From: Actinomycetota bacterium
GTDB taxonomy: Bacteria; Actinomycetota; Thermoleophilia; RBG-16-64-13
Assembly: GCA_003157225.1 (NCBI GenBank)
Contig: PMIZ01000180.1
Coordinates: 1 to 6,119, forward strand
DNA: 6,119 nt
Direction of reading: 5' to 3'
Of this stretch, positions 5,388-6,119 are shown piece after piece. Positions within the stretch are counted from its first letter, which is position 1. Each line of letters begins with the position of its first letter. The notes below the pieces were generated by a model, which was not told the DNA's origin, searched no databases, and saw only the letters and a program-made list of their open reading frames with translations. Made by a program: the position numbers and the translations under genes.

Positions 5388-5782
5388 GCCTTCATTCTAT
5401 CCGCTTCCTCCAGCTCACGCCTCACCACCAGCTGCCCGTCGATCTCCCGATGCTGCCGGAAGCCCGCCCGGAGGTAGCGCGACAACGGGCCATGGTAGTT
5501 CGCCGCGTCACCTGCCGCGGCGAGCGAGGGGTAGGCCTCGGCGATGTCCTAGCCTTTCTAGCGGAACCCGGCGCAAGCCGAGTCGAGGGGCGCGGCGGCC
5601 ACGCCCCGTCTCCGATAGGCGGGCGTGCGTGAATCCCAATCCCGCTCGGAATGGTCGGCATGGAAGTAGTGGCAACAGCAGCCGCACCAGTCGGGGTTGT
5701 CGGCGAAAGCATCTCGATCGAAGAAGGCGAGCCATTCATCGACCAGGTCAGGGGTGAGTTCCCGAACGACGATCTCAGCCAT
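5384..5782 (-). pseudogene. Decayed GNAT-family N-acetyltransferase
   Basis: From ATG 5782 the frame begins MAEIVVRELTPDLVDEW and continues through FADNPDWCGCCCHYFHADH (residues 26-44), matching the N-terminus of a GNAT acetyltransferase family. At about residue 54 (near 5620) it jumps directly to AYRRRGVAAAPLDSACAGFR, the acetyl-CoA-binding motif (RRRGVA) and helix that normally lie some 50-60 residues further on. The central strands are therefore missing in frame. Two TAG codons follow at 5558-5560 and 5549-5551. The same frame then continues with recognisable family sequence (DIAEAYPSLAAAGDAANYHG and RYLRAGFRQHREIDGQLVVR) to a TGA at 5384-5386. One deletion plus two stops mark it as a pseudogene. 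A 74-residue fragment could still be made. The terminal stop overlaps the methyltransferase start. The family and deletion size are from memory of homologues, not an alignment. Confidence 0.8.
5393..5411 (-). promoter_or_regulatory. Internal ribosome site and ATG near the end of the pseudogene
   Basis: GGAGG (5407-5411) stands 11 nt before an ATG (5393-5395) that is in the pseudogene frame. That ATG opens a three-codon ORF, Met-Lys-Ala-stop, whose TGA overlaps the methyltransferase ATG: the minus strand reads ATGAAGGCATGA. Ribosomes could load here and restart at 5387. This is the best ribosome-loading site I can see for the downstream gene. The arrangement is seen; its use is inferred. Confidence 0.35.
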
Positions 5783-5824
5783 CCCGCTCACACCTGTCGG
5801 CCGCTCACCGTCACTCGTCGTGGC

Positions 5825-6061
5825 TCACGACTCCTGCCAAACAATCTCCACGCCTTCAGAGGTCCCGACCGCTCGCCTCAGGATGTCTGCGAGGTGCGCG
5901 CCGGCGCCGTGCTGCTCGAGCAGGTCGATGGTCGCCGGGGAGATGAAGTAGTCGGTGTCCTCCTCGCTCTCCTCCTCCAACTGATCGATCAGGAGCTGCA
6001 ATTCCTCTTCGTCGATAGTCCCGACAACCGCCCCGCCGTCTTTCAAAGACAAGCTGATCAT
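5825..6061 (-). CDS. Small acidic conserved hypothetical protein
   Basis: A 78-residue protein with a strong ribosome site (AGGAAGGGG, 8 nt before ATG 6061). It begins with a short beta-like segment (MISLSLKDGGAVVGTID). A very acidic helix follows (residues 17-37, EEELQLLIDQLEEESEEDTD), then YFISPATIDLLEQHGA (38-53), and the protein ends in GVEIVWQES. There is no signal peptide, membrane segment or metal motif. I recall similar 75-85 residue bacterial proteins with the pattern IxxxxLQxLIDQLEEES..D.DYxI, sometimes labelled as a galactosyldiacylglycerol synthase, a label that cannot be right for so short a protein. Function is unknown. The protein ends 42 bp before the start of the decayed acetyltransferase and is probably in the same transcription unit. 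Confidence 0.85.
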   Translation of the reverse strand: MISLSLKDGGAVVGTIDEEELQLLIDQLEEESEEDTDYFISPATIDLLEQHGAGAHLADILRRAVGTSEGVEIVWQES

Positions 6062-6086
6062 CGCGTCATCCCCTTCCTCGTTCGCG

Positions 6087-6119
6087 TCAGTCCGATTCGC
6101 GCCAATGCCAGTCCCGGTT
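6087..6119 (-). CDS. Possible 3' end of an upstream gene (edge fragment)
   Basis: The minus strand is open from the window edge for ten codons, ending NRDWHWRESD and TGA at 6087-6089. That stop lies 25 bp before the small hypothetical gene's start and just ahead of its ribosome site, a typical operon spacing. Ten codons are too few to identify a protein or to be sure it is coding. An alternative frame continuous with the small hypothetical gene is also open to the edge, but the strong ribosome site at 6061 argues against a longer version of that gene. Confidence 0.25.
   Translation of the reverse strand, partial: NRDWHWRESD

Noticed and set aside
5549..5560. Two in-frame TAG codons as possible pyrrolysine or stop readthrough
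   Set aside because: TAG ends hisI, the amidase and the leader peptide in this same window, the gene also seems to lack its central region, and two TAGs three codons apart do not fit a single catalytic pyrrolysine.

Overview
This is a high-GC window read as bacterial chromosome, most likely from an Actinomycetota member, probably a deep-branching or uncultivated one. The signs are a monofunctional hisI placed directly before trpE, GTG starts on several genes, short spacers, and a Trp-rich leader peptide of the ribosome-attenuation type. The lineage is an inference from gene order and style; no rRNA or tRNA is present to confirm it.

Region 1 (1-1343, minus strand) holds hisI (phosphoribosyl-AMP cyclohydrolase) followed 6 bp later by trpE (anthranilate synthase component I), which runs off the left edge after about 300 residues. 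Upstream of hisI (1344-1711) lies a dense regulatory region. It contains a sigma70-type promoter reading toward hisI and, about 30 nt into the predicted transcript, an overlooked 41-codon leader ORF. The end of that leader carries four Trp codons interleaved with three His codons. Its stop codon sits on the first base of a 9-bp GC-rich hairpin, and a second hairpin follows before hisI. This is the most interesting part of the window: a leader that could sense Trp, and perhaps His, in front of a transcription unit holding one gene from each pathway. The same -10 sequence is nearly symmetric and could also serve the opposite strand.

Region 2 (1712-3025, plus strand) is a full-length, two-domain cinA. 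Its 3' end overlaps the convergent amidase gene by 36 bp.

Region 3 (2990-6119, minus strand) reads right to left. It starts with a possible 3' scrap of a gene at the window edge. Next come a small acidic 78-residue conserved hypothetical protein, a decayed GNAT acetyltransferase, a stand-alone homocysteine S-methyltransferase domain protein (MetH N-terminal type), and an amidase-signature hydrolase. The acetyltransferase has an apparent internal deletion and two in-frame TAG stops. Its terminal stop still overlaps the start of the methyltransferase as ATGA, preserving a coupling arrangement after the upstream gene died. The small genes are close enough to form one transcription unit. The methyltransferase-amidase pair has no obvious joint pathway that I can defend.

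No mobile element, CRISPR array, tRNA or rRNA was seen. Apart from the regulatory region at 1344-1711, no gap between genes exceeds about 60 bases.
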